From Streptomyces xanthophaeus (lineage in GTDB: Bacteria; Actinomycetota; Actinomycetes; Streptomycetales; Streptomycetaceae): a stretch of 64,000 nucleotides of DNA. Shown piece by piece: positions 1-9,136 of this stretch. The first letter of the stretch is position 1. The number at the start of each line of letters is the position of its first letter. Both the position numbers and the translations under genes were made by a program. Location of the stretch: assembly GCF_000725805.1 (NCBI RefSeq), contig NZ_KL647137.1, positions 207,486-271,485 on the forward strand, in the 5' to 3' direction. The notes beneath the pieces are model-generated. The model was not told the DNA's origin and did not search any database. It saw nothing but the letters and a program-made list of their open reading frames with translations.

Positions 1-1
1 C

Positions 2-376
2 CCGCTGGCCTACCCCTCCCCGCTGCCCGTCGAGGAGTTCCCGCAGAACTCGGCGGACGACACCTACCGGGCGCTGGAGCTCTTCCAATTCTACGCGCCC
101 GCGACGGTCCTCACGACCGACGCGGACAGCGTCCCCGCCACCATGTCGTGGACCCGGATGTCCCCCTGGCTCCCCTGGATGGCACGGGGACAGCAGCCCG
201 GCGGGCTCACCTTCCACTGCCGTGGCCGCAAGCTCGACTCCTACGCCGAGGTCCCGGAACGCACCCGCGCGTACATCGCGGCGCACCACCCGGAGTTCGC
301 CCACGCCCCGGAGAAGTGGAGCGAGCCGAACGAGACCAGCTGGACCTACTTCCGCAGGCTCGCCGGGGACCACTGA
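2..376 (+). CDS. DUF1838-like protein, C-terminal part (5' end outside window)
   Basis: The reading frame is open from the first bases and stops at 374-376, so this is the last 124 residues of a longer protein. The segment is rich in Trp, Pro and Tyr, with 'MSPWLPWMARGQQPGGLTFH' followed by 'LDSYAEVP' and, near the end, 'PNETSWTYFRRL'. This pattern resembles the C-terminus of DUF1838 proteins, which have no firmly established function. The family assignment is from memory of that motif and is moderate. An internal ATG at 143 is probably not the start, because the frame continues upstream with matching character. Confidence 0.55.
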   Translation, partial: PLAYPSPLPVEEFPQNSADDTYRALELFQFYAPATVLTTDADSVPATMSWTRMSPWLPWMARGQQPGGLTFHCRGRKLDSYAEVPERTRAYIAAHHPEFAHAPEKWSEPNETSWTYFRRLAGDH

Positions 377-784
377 CACGAACCCCGCCCGGAAGCCTCC
401 CCGGCCCCCGGACCTGCGGCTCCGCCCGCTGCACGGCCGGCCCCGGGAGACCCCGGGGGGACCCCCGGGGGAGCAGCAGGGGGCGGACAAGGGTTTTCCC
501 CGTATCCAGTTCATTCCCGCGTTGCCTACTGTCTGCCCACCGGCGATCTTCCCCCTGCACGACCGCCACGCTCCAACCCCACATGGCGCGAGGCCGTCGG
601 GCCGGGCGATCACCGGTCACGCCGTTGCCCTGCCCCGCCGTCGAGGACGGGCGACGTGGCGCGCAGCGGTGGCCGGGGCGGGATTGACCAGCCCGTTCCG
701 GCCCCGCGGCCGCCGGTTCACCTCCCACACTGCACCGACCGGTCGCTCCGGCCTGCCCGGAAGCGGCCCGCGAAAGGGAACACC
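377..784. other. Intergenic region upstream of the secreted protease
   Basis: This 408-bp stretch holds no convincing gene. A GC-rich inverted repeat around 440-475 (runs of CCCCGGG and CCCCCGGGG) could end transcription of the preceding gene. The rest probably contains the promoter and leader of the protease gene; I could not pick a clear -35/-10 pair. Confidence 0.4.
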
Positions 785-2572
785 GTGCACGCATCCAGAC
801 GTAGGCTCATATCCGTGGTGGCGATGTCCGTCACCCTGCTCGCCGGTTCCGCCACCGCTTCGGTGGCCCTGGCCGCCGATGTCCCCGCCCCGGCCGCCGC
901 CGAGGCCGCCGCCGCGCCGGTCGAGAACCTCATCGTCGGATACAAGTCCACGGCCACGGAGGCCAGCTCCAACACCGCGGCTGCCGACGACGCCGTCGCG
1001 AAGGGCAAGAAGGCCGGCAAGAAGGCGAAGTTCGACCGCCGCCTCGGCACCGGTGCCGCCCTCGTCAACCTGGGCACCGTCGCCCCGTCCGAGGCCGCCG
1101 ACGTGATGGCGCAGTTCCGCGCCGACCCGGACGTCGCCTACGTCGAGCCGGACTCCCGGGCCTACGCCCTGGCCACCCCGAACGACACCGAGTACGCCAA
1201 GCAGTGGGACCTCTTCGAGCCCACCGCGGGCATGAACGTTCCCGCCGCCTGGGACAAGACCACCGGCAGCGGCGTCACCGTCGCCGTGATCGACACCGGC
1301 TACGTCGCGCACTCGGACCTCGCCGCCAACGTGGTCGCGGGCTACGACTTCATCAGCACCTCCAGCGCCGCCCGTGACGGCAACGGCCGTGACAACAACC
1401 CCGCCGACCAGGGCGACTGGAGCGCGGCCGGCGAGTGCGGCCTGAACTCCAAGGCCAGTGACTCCTCCTGGCACGGCACCCACGTCGCGGGCACCATCGC
1501 CGCGGCCACCGGCAACTCCAAGGGCGTCGCCGGCATCGCGTACGGGGCCAAGATCCAGCCCGTCCGCGTCCTCGGCAAGTGCGGCGGCGCCACCTCGGAC
1601 ATCGTCGACGCCATCACCTGGGCCTCCGGCGGCACCGTTGCGGGCGTCCCGGCGAACGCCACCCCCGCCAAGGTGATCAACATGAGCCTCGGTGGCTCCG
1701 GTGCCTGCACCGCCAGCTACCAGAACGCGATCAACGCCGCCGTCGGCCGGGGCACCACCGTCGTCGTGGCCGCGGGCAACAGCAACGCGGACGCGGCCAA
1801 CTTCTCGCCCGCCAGCTGCAACAACGTGATCAACGTGGCCGCCAGCAACCGCACCGGCGACCGCTCCTTCTACTCCAACTACGGCGCGATCATCGACGTC
1901 GCCGCCCCGGGCGGTGAGACCCGCCGCGGCACCGACACGCCCGGCACCGTCACCACCCCCGAGAACGGCATCCTCTCCACCCTCAACGCCGGCGGCACCA
2001 CCCCCGGCGCCGAGAACTACGAGCCCTACCAGGGCACCAGCATGGCCGCCCCGCACGTCGCGGGCCTCGCCGCGCTGCTGAAGTCGGCGAACTCCGCGCT
2101 GACCCCGGCCCAGATCGAATCGGCGATCAAGGCCAACGCCCGACCGCTGGCCGGCACCTGCACCGGCGGCTGCGGCACCGGCCTCGCCGACGCGGCGGCC
2201 ACCGTCGCCGCCGTGACCTCCGGCCCGGTCACTCCGGCCTTCGAGAACACCACGGACTTCGCCATCGGTGACAACGCCACCGTGGAGAGCCCCATCACCG
2301 TCAGCGGGAAGACCGGCAACGCCCCGGCCTCCCTCCAGGTGGGCGTGAACATCGCGCACACCTACATCGGTGACCTGAAGGTCGACCTGGTCGCCCCCGA
2401 CGGCAGCGTCTACACCCTGCACAACCGCGCCGGCGGCAGCGCCGACAACATCGCCACCACCTACTCCGTCAACGCCTCCTCCGAGGTCGCGAACGGCACC
2501 TGGAAGCTGCGCGTGAACGACAACGCGGGCGGCGACACCGGCAAGATCGACTCCTGGAGCCTCGGCTTCTGA
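785..2572 (+). CDS. Secreted S8 (subtilisin-like) serine protease with C-terminal P-domain
   Basis: This is an exported serine endopeptidase of about 595 residues. Residues 1-31 look like a signal peptide ending near 'SVALAAD'. Residues about 45-130 resemble an I9-type inhibitor propeptide. The catalytic domain shows all three subtilisin motifs: Asp170 in 'VAVIDTG', His230 in 'HGTHVAGT' and Ser419 in 'GTSMAAPH'. Residues about 485-595 ('VESPITVSG' to 'IDSWSLGF') match a proprotein-convertase P-domain, common in Streptomyces extracellular proteases. GTG at 785 was chosen because a purine-rich 'gaaaggga' precedes it and the signal peptide begins there. A strong terminator follows. The likely role is extracellular protein degradation; the substrate is unknown. 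Confidence 0.93.
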   Translation: MHASRRRLISVVAMSVTLLAGSATASVALAADVPAPAAAEAAAAPVENLIVGYKSTATEASSNTAAADDAVAKGKKAGKKAKFDRRLGTGAALVNLGTVAPSEAADVMAQFRADPDVAYVEPDSRAYALATPNDTEYAKQWDLFEPTAGMNVPAAWDKTTGSGVTVAVIDTGYVAHSDLAANVVAGYDFISTSSAARDGNGRDNNPADQGDWSAAGECGLNSKASDSSWHGTHVAGTIAAATGNSKGVAGIAYGAKIQPVRVLGKCGGATSDIVDAITWASGGTVAGVPANATPAKVINMSLGGSGACTASYQNAINAAVGRGTTVVVAAGNSNADAANFSPASCNNVINVAASNRTGDRSFYSNYGAIIDVAAPGGETRRGTDTPGTVTTPENGILSTLNAGGTTPGAENYEPYQGTSMAAPHVAGLAALLKSANSALTPAQIESAIKANARPLAGTCTGGCGTGLADAAATVAAVTSGPVTPAFENTTDFAIGDNATVESPITVSGKTGNAPASLQVGVNIAHTYIGDLKVDLVAPDGSVYTLHNRAGGSADNIATTYSVNASSEVANGTWKLRVNDNAGGDTGKIDSWSLGF

Positions 2573-2645
2573 TTCCGGCCCCACCGGCCGGATCCGGCTC
2601 CCAACTCGGTCTGACAGGCCGATAGTACGGACCAATCCCACTCCG

Positions 2646-2690
2646 CGGACCTGCCGATACAGCTCGTATCGGCAGGTCCGACGGCTTTTC
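2646..2690 (+). terminator. Rho-independent terminator after the S8 protease
   Basis: A perfect 15-bp stem (2646-2660 pairs with 2666-2680) with a 5-nt loop is followed by TTTT at 2686-2689. It lies 73 bp after the protease stop codon. Confidence 0.9.
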
Positions 2691-2806
2691 CAGCGGGCTG
2701 ACTGATTTCTGCGTCACAATCCGGGTCCACCCGGCATCTGACCTCGTATTGTCGCGTCTCACAGGAAAGGCACAGGAGCTGGGGACCGAGAGGCTGGTGG
2801 CTGTGC

Positions 2807-5566
2807 GTGGTGGCGGCGGGGCACGCTGACACGAACATCGGGCACGATGAACTGATCAAGGCGGTCGACCGCGCGCTGACCACGCACGGCCGGGCGCTGC
2901 TGACAGGACCCGCCGGAGCGGGCAAGACCGAGCTGGTCCGCGCCGTCGCGGCCGCGGCCGCGGCCCGCCGCGAGACCGTGCTGCGCCTGGCCCCCGAGGC
3001 CGCCGACCGATGGATACCGGAAGCCTCCGCCGCCGCCCTCCTGGCCTCCGTCCCGGGCACCGCACTGGAACGGCTCTCCGGCCCCCAGCGCACCGCCATC
3101 GCCCAGCTGTGCCGGGAGGCCGACGCGCCCCGGGCGGGCCGCGACCACGTCGCACTGCGCCTCGCCGTCGTCGAGGTGCTCCGCACCCTCGCCGCCCGCC
3201 AGCCCGTCCTCCTCGTCCTCGACAACGCCCAGTGGCTCGACGCGGAGAGCACCGACCTGCTCCGCTTCGCCCTGCGCCTCACCCCGCCCCGGGTACGGGT
3301 CCTGGTGGCCGAATGCGTCCAGGGCGGAGCCGCGGTGGGCGAGGCCCTCTGCGGTCCGGGCACCCCGGCCGTCCCGGTCCCCGCGCTCGGCGCCGACGAG
3401 GTCGCCGAGCTGCTGGTCCGCCGGGGCCTGCCCGCCCGCCTCGCCGGACGGATCCACCAGGCCAGCGGCGGGAACCCGCGCCTCGCCCTCGCCCTCGGCC
3501 AGTCCCTCGCCGGGGCCCGCGACGGCAGCGCCGACCACGCCGACACCCTGCCCGTCTCCGGCCAGGCCCGCGAAGTGGCCCGCCGCCTCCTCGCCGCGGC
3601 CCCCGCCCGCACCCGCCGTACCCTGCTGCTCGCCGCTCTCGCGGCCCGGCCCACCACCGCACTGCTGCGCCGCGCGGGCCGCCCCGACGCGGAGGCCGAG
3701 CTGGCCGAGGCGGAACGGGCCGCGCTGGTCAGCGTGGGCGAGGACGGGGCGGTGGAGTTCACCGCGGGCGCGCTGCCCACCGCGCTGGCCGCCGATGCGG
3801 GCTGGCCCGAACGCGCCGCCGGACACGCCGCCCTCGCCGCCGCCGTCGACGATCCCGTCCAGGCCGTACGCCACCGCGCGCTGGCCGTGGACACCCCCGA
3901 CCAATGGCTCGCCGCGGAGATCACCGAGGCGGCCGCCTCCTGCCGCCGCCGCGGCCAGCGGGCCCTGGCCGCCGAGCTCGGGCTGCTCGCGGCCGAACGG
4001 ACGCCGTCCCACCTGGCCGGGGAGGAGCTGGCCCGGCTCGTGGCCGCCGCCGAGGACGCGGGCTGGGCGGGCCGCGCCGACCTCGCCCGCCGCGCCACCC
4101 GGGCCGTCCTGGCACGGGACGCCTCCCCGGCCGACCGGGTACGGTCCCGGCTCGCCGTGATCGACGCCGCCGGGCAGGCGCTGGGCACCCTGGAGGAGAC
4201 CTTCGCCCACGCCACGGACGATGCCGCGGGCGATCCCGCCCTGGAGGCCGCCGTCCAGCTGCGCATCGCCTGGAAGCACAACCTGAGCGACGGCGACCCC
4301 GTCCGCTCCCGCGACGCGGCGGCCCGGGCCGGTACCCTCGCCGCCGCGGGCGGTGACCCGGTCGCCGAGGCCATGGCCCTGACCGTACGGGCCCGGATGG
4401 GCCGGATCCTGGGGGACCCCGACGCGGAGGACATCCTGGCCGAGGCGCTCGCCCTGCCCGCCCCCGAGGTGCCCCTCGGCATGCGCAACGCCCCGCGCTA
4501 CCTCGCCGTCCGCCACGCCCTCTTCGACGACCGCCTCGACGACGCCCGCCGCCGGCTCATGGTCCTGCTGCCCGCCGTCCAGCGCACCGGCTCGGCAGAG
4601 GACGTCTTCGAGGTGCTGCGCAGCCTCGCCGAGGTCGAACTGCGCGGAGGCCGGTGCGAGGCAGCGTCCGCCCATGCCCGGCGGGCCCTGGAGCTGACGA
4701 TCGAGGCGGGCCTGTCTCCCGGCCCCGCCTGGTACGTGGCGGCCATGGCCGAGGCCATGGGCGGCAGTTTCACACGGGCCGCCGGATACGCCCGGCGCGG
4801 CATCCAGGCCTCCGAGGAGGAGCACGACCAGGTGTTCCTCTCGCGCAGCCTGCACGCGCTCGGGCTGGTCGAACTGGCCACGGGCGAGGCGGCCAAGGCG
4901 GTGGCCACCCTGCGCCGGGTCGCCGCACTGGAAGGCGCCCAGCAGGTGGTGGACCCTTCGATCCTGCGCTGGCACGGGGACCTGGCCGAGGCGCTGGTCG
5001 CCGCGGACGCACCGGAGGAGGCAGCGGCCCTGCTGGACTGCGTCGGCGCCACGGCCGCCTCCCTGGGACGGGCCGGGGTGGTCGCCGCCCTCGGCCGGGC
5101 CCGGGGCCTGTGCCTGGCCGCGCAGGGCGACGCCGATGCGGCCGTGACCGTACTGGAGGCCACGGAGCAGCAGTTCGCCGCCCTGGGGCTGCCCCTGGAA
5201 CGCGGCCGTACGCTGCTGGCCCTGGCCCGGGTGGAACGGCGCCGCCGCAGGCGGGCCCCGGCCCGCGCGGCCCTGCTGGCCTCGGCCGCGGTGTTCGAGC
5301 GGGCCGGGGCGGCACCCTGGACGGAACTCGCCGGGGAACCGGCCGCCGCCCCGGGCGAGGCGAGCGCGGCGGACGCGGTCGCCTCCCTGACCGAGGCGGA
5401 GGCCCGGCTCGCGCTGCTCGTCGGCCAGGGGGCCAGCAACCAGGAAGCCGCGGCGAAGCTGTTCCTCAGCGTCAAGACGGTCGAGGCCCGGCTGACCCGC
5501 ATCTACCAGAAGCTGGGCGTACGCTCACGGGCCCAGCTGGCCACCGCCCTGCGCGGCAGCCGCTGA
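2807..5566 (+). CDS. LAL-type (large ATP-binding LuxR family) transcriptional regulator
   Basis: This 919-residue protein has an N-terminal AAA/NTPase module with Walker A 'GPAGAGKT' (about residues 38-45) and Walker B 'VLLVLDNAQWL' (about 136-146). A long Ala/Arg-rich helical region, probably TPR-like, follows. The C-terminus is a LuxR helix-turn-helix ('LTEAEARLALLVGQGASNQE' to 'RAQLATAL'). This is the MalT/LAL architecture, in which ligand and ATP binding control DNA binding. The start is one of two consecutive GTG codons after a purine-rich stretch. Its target cannot be read from the sequence; neighbours are extracellular hydrolase genes. It ends 24 bp from the convergent chitinase gene. 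Confidence 0.9.
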   Translation: MVAAGHADTNIGHDELIKAVDRALTTHGRALLTGPAGAGKTELVRAVAAAAAARRETVLRLAPEAADRWIPEASAAALLASVPGTALERLSGPQRTAIAQLCREADAPRAGRDHVALRLAVVEVLRTLAARQPVLLVLDNAQWLDAESTDLLRFALRLTPPRVRVLVAECVQGGAAVGEALCGPGTPAVPVPALGADEVAELLVRRGLPARLAGRIHQASGGNPRLALALGQSLAGARDGSADHADTLPVSGQAREVARRLLAAAPARTRRTLLLAALAARPTTALLRRAGRPDAEAELAEAERAALVSVGEDGAVEFTAGALPTALAADAGWPERAAGHAALAAAVDDPVQAVRHRALAVDTPDQWLAAEITEAAASCRRRGQRALAAELGLLAAERTPSHLAGEELARLVAAAEDAGWAGRADLARRATRAVLARDASPADRVRSRLAVIDAAGQALGTLEETFAHATDDAAGDPALEAAVQLRIAWKHNLSDGDPVRSRDAAARAGTLAAAGGDPVAEAMALTVRARMGRILGDPDAEDILAEALALPAPEVPLGMRNAPRYLAVRHALFDDRLDDARRRLMVLLPAVQRTGSAEDVFEVLRSLAEVELRGGRCEAASAHARRALELTIEAGLSPGPAWYVAAMAEAMGGSFTRAAGYARRGIQASEEEHDQVFLSRSLHALGLVELATGEAAKAVATLRRVAALEGAQQVVDPSILRWHGDLAEALVAADAPEEAAALLDCVGATAASLGRAGVVAALGRARGLCLAAQGDADAAVTVLEATEQQFAALGLPLERGRTLLALARVERRRRRRAPARAALLASAAVFERAGAAPWTELAGEPAAAPGEASAADAVASLTEAEARLALLVGQGASNQEAAAKLFLSVKTVEARLTRIYQKLGVRSRAQLATALRGSR

Positions 5567-5590
5567 GATCCGGCCGGCCGGGCCGGGCCG

Positions 5591-6514
5591 TCAGCAGCTG
5601 AGGTTGTTCCCGGGGGTCACCCCGAGGAGCTGCGTGAAGCGCTGATAGGTGGAGATCCGGCTCTGGACCTGCGCCGGATTGCCTCCGTTGCACTCCAGCG
5701 CACCGTTGATGGAGCGGATGGTCTCGCCGAAGCCGGCGCCGTTCACCATGGCGTTGTGGGCGGTCATCGTGCCGGGCCCGTTCTGCGTGTTCCAGTACCA
5801 GAGCGCCGTCTTCATCGCGACGGCCGGGTCCTGTTCGACGAGGTAGGGGTTGGCCAGCAGGTTGATGCCGAGGGCGTCACCGGCCGCCTTGTAGTTGAAG
5901 TTCCAGCTCAGCTGGATCGGTCCGCGCCCGTAGTACGCGGCCTGGCCGGCCGGACAGCCGTAGGGCTGCGTCGCGTCGCAGTAGTGCGGGTAGTTGGCGG
6001 TGTTCTGTTCCACGATGTGCACCAGACCGCCCGTCTCGTGGGAGACGTTCGCGAGGAAGGCGGCCGCCTCGCGGCGCTTGACGGTGTCGTCGCCCGTCTG
6101 CGCGAAGGCCGGGTAGGCGGACAGCGCCGCGACGAGCCCGTTGTAGGTGTAGAAGGAGTTCCGGTTCGGGAACATCTGGTTGAACTGGGCCTCGGAGACC
6201 ACGAACCCGGACGGGTTGCCGGTGCCCGGGTCGGGGTCCTGGCCCCCGCCGCCACCGCAGGCGCCCTGGTCCGACCAGACGCCCCACTGTCCGGTGGTGC
6301 CGGGCGTCTCGCCCTGGGTCCACCACTTGGCCTGCCAGTTGTGTCCGTTGTGCGAGGCGCTCTGGCCGTTCGTGTAGACGGCGGAGGAGGTCCACGATCC
6401 GGCGCAGGCGGCGGCCGCGGCGGCGGGGGAGGAGGGGAGGGTCAGAGCCAGGCCGGCGGTGACGGCTGCGGCGGCGGCCAGGGACAGGGCGCGGCGGCGA
6501 AATGCGCGTATCAC
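5591..6514 (-). CDS. Secreted chitinase, GH19 with N-terminal chitin-binding module
   Basis: This 307-residue exported endochitinase hydrolyses beta-1,4-GlcNAc polymers. Residues 1-35 form a signal peptide with an Ala-rich end. Residues about 37-85 form a Trp-rich CBM5/12-type module ('WTSSAVYTNG', 'WQAKWWTQGE', 'WGVWSD'). A Gly/Asp/Pro linker then leads to a GH19 domain from about residue 103, with the catalytic-Glu motif 'NVSHETGG' and the family signature 'YYGRGPIQLSWNFNY'. Length and order match Streptomyces ChiF/ChiG-like enzymes. The promoter carries two DasR-like sites, so control by the GlcNAc regulator DasR is inferred. Confidence 0.95.
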   Translation of the reverse strand: MIRAFRRRALSLAAAAAVTAGLALTLPSSPAAAAAACAGSWTSSAVYTNGQSASHNGHNWQAKWWTQGETPGTTGQWGVWSDQGACGGGGGQDPDPGTGNPSGFVVSEAQFNQMFPNRNSFYTYNGLVAALSAYPAFAQTGDDTVKRREAAAFLANVSHETGGLVHIVEQNTANYPHYCDATQPYGCPAGQAAYYGRGPIQLSWNFNYKAAGDALGINLLANPYLVEQDPAVAMKTALWYWNTQNGPGTMTAHNAMVNGAGFGETIRSINGALECNGGNPAQVQSRISTYQRFTQLLGVTPGNNLSC

Positions 6515-6576
6515 GTAACTGCTCCTTCAGTGGGGGGAGTTGCCGTGGGGGCGGCGACTACGCCACTGAAGCGAAA

Positions 6577-6606
6577 ATGGTCTGGACCTGTCAAGGTCTA
6601 GACCAA
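6577..6606 (-). promoter_or_regulatory. Twin DasR-like (dre) sites in the chitinase promoter
   Basis: Read on the gene strand, TGGTCTAGACCT (6605-6594) and AGGTCCAGACCA (6589-6578) flank a TTGACA hexamer (6594-6589) that could be the -35 box. The DasR consensus is close to TGGTCTAGACCA, and paired sites of this kind are typical of Streptomyces chi promoters. The sequence match is direct; binding is inferred. Confidence 0.8.
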
Positions 6607-6628
6607 GGAGATATCGTGTGGGGGCATG

Positions 6629-6666
6629 CCCCGGCCCCGGCGCGAGTGATCGCGCCGGGGCCGGGG
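6629..6666 (-). terminator. Terminator of the rodlin gene
   Basis: A perfect 17-bp GC-rich stem (6629-6645 with 6650-6666) has a 4-nt loop. It lies just after the rodlin stop and before the chitinase promoter. There is no clear U-tract, as is common in Streptomyces. Confidence 0.8.
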
Positions 6667-6673
6667 CGGGCGG

Positions 6674-7087
6674 TCAGCTGCCTGCGGAGAGGTTGCCGGA
6701 GAGCACCGGGATGTTGCTGAGGATGTGCGAGGCGGAGTCGTCGCCCTTGGCCTGAGTGGAGTTCTCGGCGCACTGCTGGTTCTGCGGGTTCGCCAGGACG
6801 TTGACGTCCTGGACGCCGACGTTGGCGATGACCGCCAGCAGGGACTGGGCGTTGACCTTCGCGGGAAGGCCGATGCACAGCTTGTTCAGGGAGCCCTGGA
6901 CGGCGCTGAGCTGCGGGCTCATCTTGCCGTGGGTCTCCTGGTTGCCGTAGATCTGCGCGGCGTTGTTCCCGTTGACCGTGTTGACGCCGTTGTCGTTGCC
7001 GATCGCCATCGCCGGGGTGGCTACGGCGGCGCCCGCACCCAGGACGGAGGCGGTGACCGCAGCGGTGGCCATGAGCTTCTTGAGCAT
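6674..7087 (-). CDS. Rodlin (spore/aerial hypha surface protein)
   Basis: This 137-residue exported protein begins 'MLKKLMATAAVTASVLG' and has an Ala-rich signal peptide ending near 'ATPAMA' (about residue 28). The mature part has the rodlin pattern: 'IGNDNG', 'MSPQLSAVQGSLNKLC', 'VQDVNVLANPQNQQCAENST'. Rodlins RdlA/RdlB form the rodlet layer with chaplins on aerial hyphae and spores. The two cysteines of the mature protein are conserved. The ATG at 7087 was chosen over an upstream in-frame ATG because AAGGATC precedes it at the right distance. Only one rodlin gene is present here; in S. coelicolor two are adjacent. Confidence 0.9.
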   Translation of the reverse strand: MLKKLMATAAVTASVLGAGAAVATPAMAIGNDNGVNTVNGNNAAQIYGNQETHGKMSPQLSAVQGSLNKLCIGLPAKVNAQSLLAVIANVGVQDVNVLANPQNQQCAENSTQAKGDDSASHILSNIPVLSGNLSAGS

Positions 7088-7275
7088 GTGGGGGATCCTT
7101 CTGTCGCACTGTCGCATGAGATAGCTGCCCTCGGCGGGACGCGCTGATCAACTGCTGTAGGCGCCTGTGGTTATCCCCAGTCACCCGGGTGGCTCAATCC
7201 CGGGGTGCACCGGCCGCTCGGGGTGGCCCGGTCCCGCCGCCGTGGCGGCGAGACTGAGCTCCTCGGGTCCGAGGG

Positions 7276-7467
7276 TCAGCCGGTCTTGCGGCGGACCTTC
7301 TTGTTCTTGCCGCCGGCGCCGCTGCTGGCGCCCTGGACCTTCGCCCGGCTCTGGTGCGCCTGCTGGGACTGGGCATTCGCCGCGTTGCGCTCCAGCGCCT
7401 CCCGGAACTTGCGCTTGGCCGCGTCGGCCGGCGACTCGTCCTGCGGGGTGTCTGTTTCGTCTGCCAT
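7276..7467 (-). CDS. Small DUF5302-like protein
   Basis: This is a 63-residue, highly charged protein ('DAAKRKFREALERNAAN', then a basic tail 'GGKNKKVRRKTG'). It matches the small actinobacterial DUF5302 family as I recall it; no function is established. The start ATG at 7467 has an AGGAGG ribosome-binding site. There is no signal peptide or membrane segment. The basic tail might bind nucleic acid, but that is speculation. Confidence 0.75.
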   Translation of the reverse strand: MADETDTPQDESPADAAKRKFREALERNAANAQSQQAHQSRAKVQGASSGAGGKNKKVRRKTG

Positions 7468-7726
7468 TCGTCCTCCTGGGGTGATCAAGCCGTTTCAGTC
7501 TGTCAGCTCGGGTGCCCGCTGACCAGCGAGTTCCCCGGGAGCGGCGCTCACCGGGCCCGTTCGGCTCCGGTGGGGCGCGGGCGGAGCCGGAGCCCCCAAG
7601 GATTGCTTGGGGGTGTCATAAGTTCTAATTATGAGGCCATAAACTGCCACCCGGTGCTGGATTAGGGTTACCTCAGTTTAAGGTCGTCCTTGATCAAGCT
7701 TGTTGTCGCTCGAAGGGAAACTCGTC

Positions 7727-9088
7727 ATGCCTCGCCCCCTGCGGGTCGCAATCGTCGGTGCCGGTCCCGCAGGGATCTACGCGGCGGACGCGCTGCTGAA
7801 GTCCGAGACCGCCGCCGAGCCCGGCGTGTCCATCGACCTCTTCGAGAAGATGCCCGCGCCCTTCGGGCTGATCCGGTACGGCGTCGCCCCCGACCACCCC
7901 CGCATCAAGGGCATCATCACCGCCCTGCACCAGGTGCTCGACAAGCCGCAGGTCCGCCTCTTCGGCAACGTCGACTACCCGAACGACATCAGCCTCGACG
8001 AGCTGCGCTCGTTCTACGACGCCGTGATCTTCTCCACCGGCGCCACCGCCGACCGTGAGCTGAAGATCCCGGGCGTCGACCTGGAGGGCTCCTACGGCGC
8101 CGCCGACTTCGTCTCCTGGTACGACGGCCACCCGGACGTCCCCCGCACCTGGCCGCTGGAGGCCGAGAAGGTCGCGGTGCTGGGCGTCGGCAACGTCGCC
8201 CTCGACGTCGCCCGGATCCTGGCGAAGACCGCCGAGGAACTGCTGCCGACCGAGATACCCGCGAACGTCCACGAGGGCCTCAAGGCCAACAAGGCGCTCG
8301 AGGTGCACGTCTTCGGACGCCGCGGCCCGGCCCAGGCCAAGTTCAGCCCCATGGAGCTGCGCGAACTGGACCACTCGCCCAACATCGAGGTCATCGTCAA
8401 CCCCGAGGACATCGACTACGACGACGGCTCCATCGCCACCCGCCGCGCCAACAAGCAGGCCGACATGGTGGCCAAGACGCTCGAGAACTGGGCGATCCGC
8501 GACATCGGCGACCGTCCCCACAAGCTCTTCCTGCACTTCTTCGAGTCCCCCACCGAGGTGCTCGGCGAGGACGGCAAGGTCGTCGGACTGCGCACCGAGC
8601 GCACCGAACTCGACGGCACCGGCAACGTCAAGGGCACCGGCCGGTTCACCGACTGGGACGTCCAGTCCGTCTACCGGGCCGTGGGCTACCTCTCCGACGA
8701 ACTGCCCAAGCTCCCCTGGGACGTGGCGTCCGGGACCGTCCCCGACGAGGCCGGCCGCGTGATCGAGGCCGGGTCCCACCTCCAGTCGACGTACGTCACC
8801 GGCTGGATCCGGCGCGGCCCCATCGGTCTGATCGGCCACACCAAGGGCGACGCCAACGAGACCGTCGCCAGCCTGCTCGCCGACCACGCGGAAGGCCGCC
8901 TGCACGCCCCGGCGGAGCCCGGCCCGGAGGCCGTCGAGGCCTTCCTCGCCGAGCGGAGCGTGCGCTACACCACGTGGGAGGGCTGGTACCGCCTCGACGC
9001 CGCGGAGAAGGCCCTCGGTGAGCCCCAGGGCCGCGACCGCGTGAAGATCGTCGAGCGCGAGGACATGCTGGACGCGAGCGGAGCCTGA
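7727..9088 (+). CDS. FAD-dependent NADP+-ferredoxin reductase, adrenodoxin-reductase type (FprA-like)
   Basis: This 453-residue flavoprotein passes electrons between NADPH and ferredoxin. It begins 'MPRPLRVAIVGAGPAGIYAA', a classic FAD-binding GxGxxG. It also has 'MPAPFGLIRYGVAPDHPRIK', 'NVDYPNDISLDEL', a second nucleotide-binding motif 'VLGVGNVALDVARIL' (NADPH), 'FGRRGPAQAKFSPMELREL' and the C-terminal 'GWIRRGPIGLIGHTKGDA'. Length matches mycobacterial FprA (about 456). The ATG at 7727 follows AAGGGAA; an upstream GTG/ATG in frame is less likely. It probably serves P450 or Fe-S partners elsewhere in the genome. Confidence 0.9.
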   Translation: MPRPLRVAIVGAGPAGIYAADALLKSETAAEPGVSIDLFEKMPAPFGLIRYGVAPDHPRIKGIITALHQVLDKPQVRLFGNVDYPNDISLDELRSFYDAVIFSTGATADRELKIPGVDLEGSYGAADFVSWYDGHPDVPRTWPLEAEKVAVLGVGNVALDVARILAKTAEELLPTEIPANVHEGLKANKALEVHVFGRRGPAQAKFSPMELRELDHSPNIEVIVNPEDIDYDDGSIATRRANKQADMVAKTLENWAIRDIGDRPHKLFLHFFESPTEVLGEDGKVVGLRTERTELDGTGNVKGTGRFTDWDVQSVYRAVGYLSDELPKLPWDVASGTVPDEAGRVIEAGSHLQSTYVTGWIRRGPIGLIGHTKGDANETVASLLADHAEGRLHAPAEPGPEAVEAFLAERSVRYTTWEGWYRLDAAEKALGEPQGRDRVKIVEREDMLDASGA

Positions 9089-9093
9089 CCGCG

Positions 9094-9130
9094 GAGGGGG
9101 CCGGGACCCGGACGGGGTCCCGGCCCCCTC
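9094..9130. terminator. Bidirectional terminator between convergent genes
   Basis: A perfect 16-bp stem (9094-9109 with 9115-9130) has a 5-nt loop. It lies between the reductase (ending 9088) and the minus-strand secreted protein (ending 9137). Confidence 0.85.
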
Positions 9131-9136
9131 GCGCGT

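Noticed and set aside
617..2641. Very long antisense open frames opposite the protease, RiPP enzymes and PKS genes
   Set aside because: High GC content keeps such frames open; codon-position composition and recognisable domains favour the opposite strand.
7630..7690. Iron-box (DmdR/IdeR) site upstream of the ferredoxin reductase
   Set aside because: Only a partial resemblance (TTAGGGTTACCT) to the consensus; the second half-site does not match.
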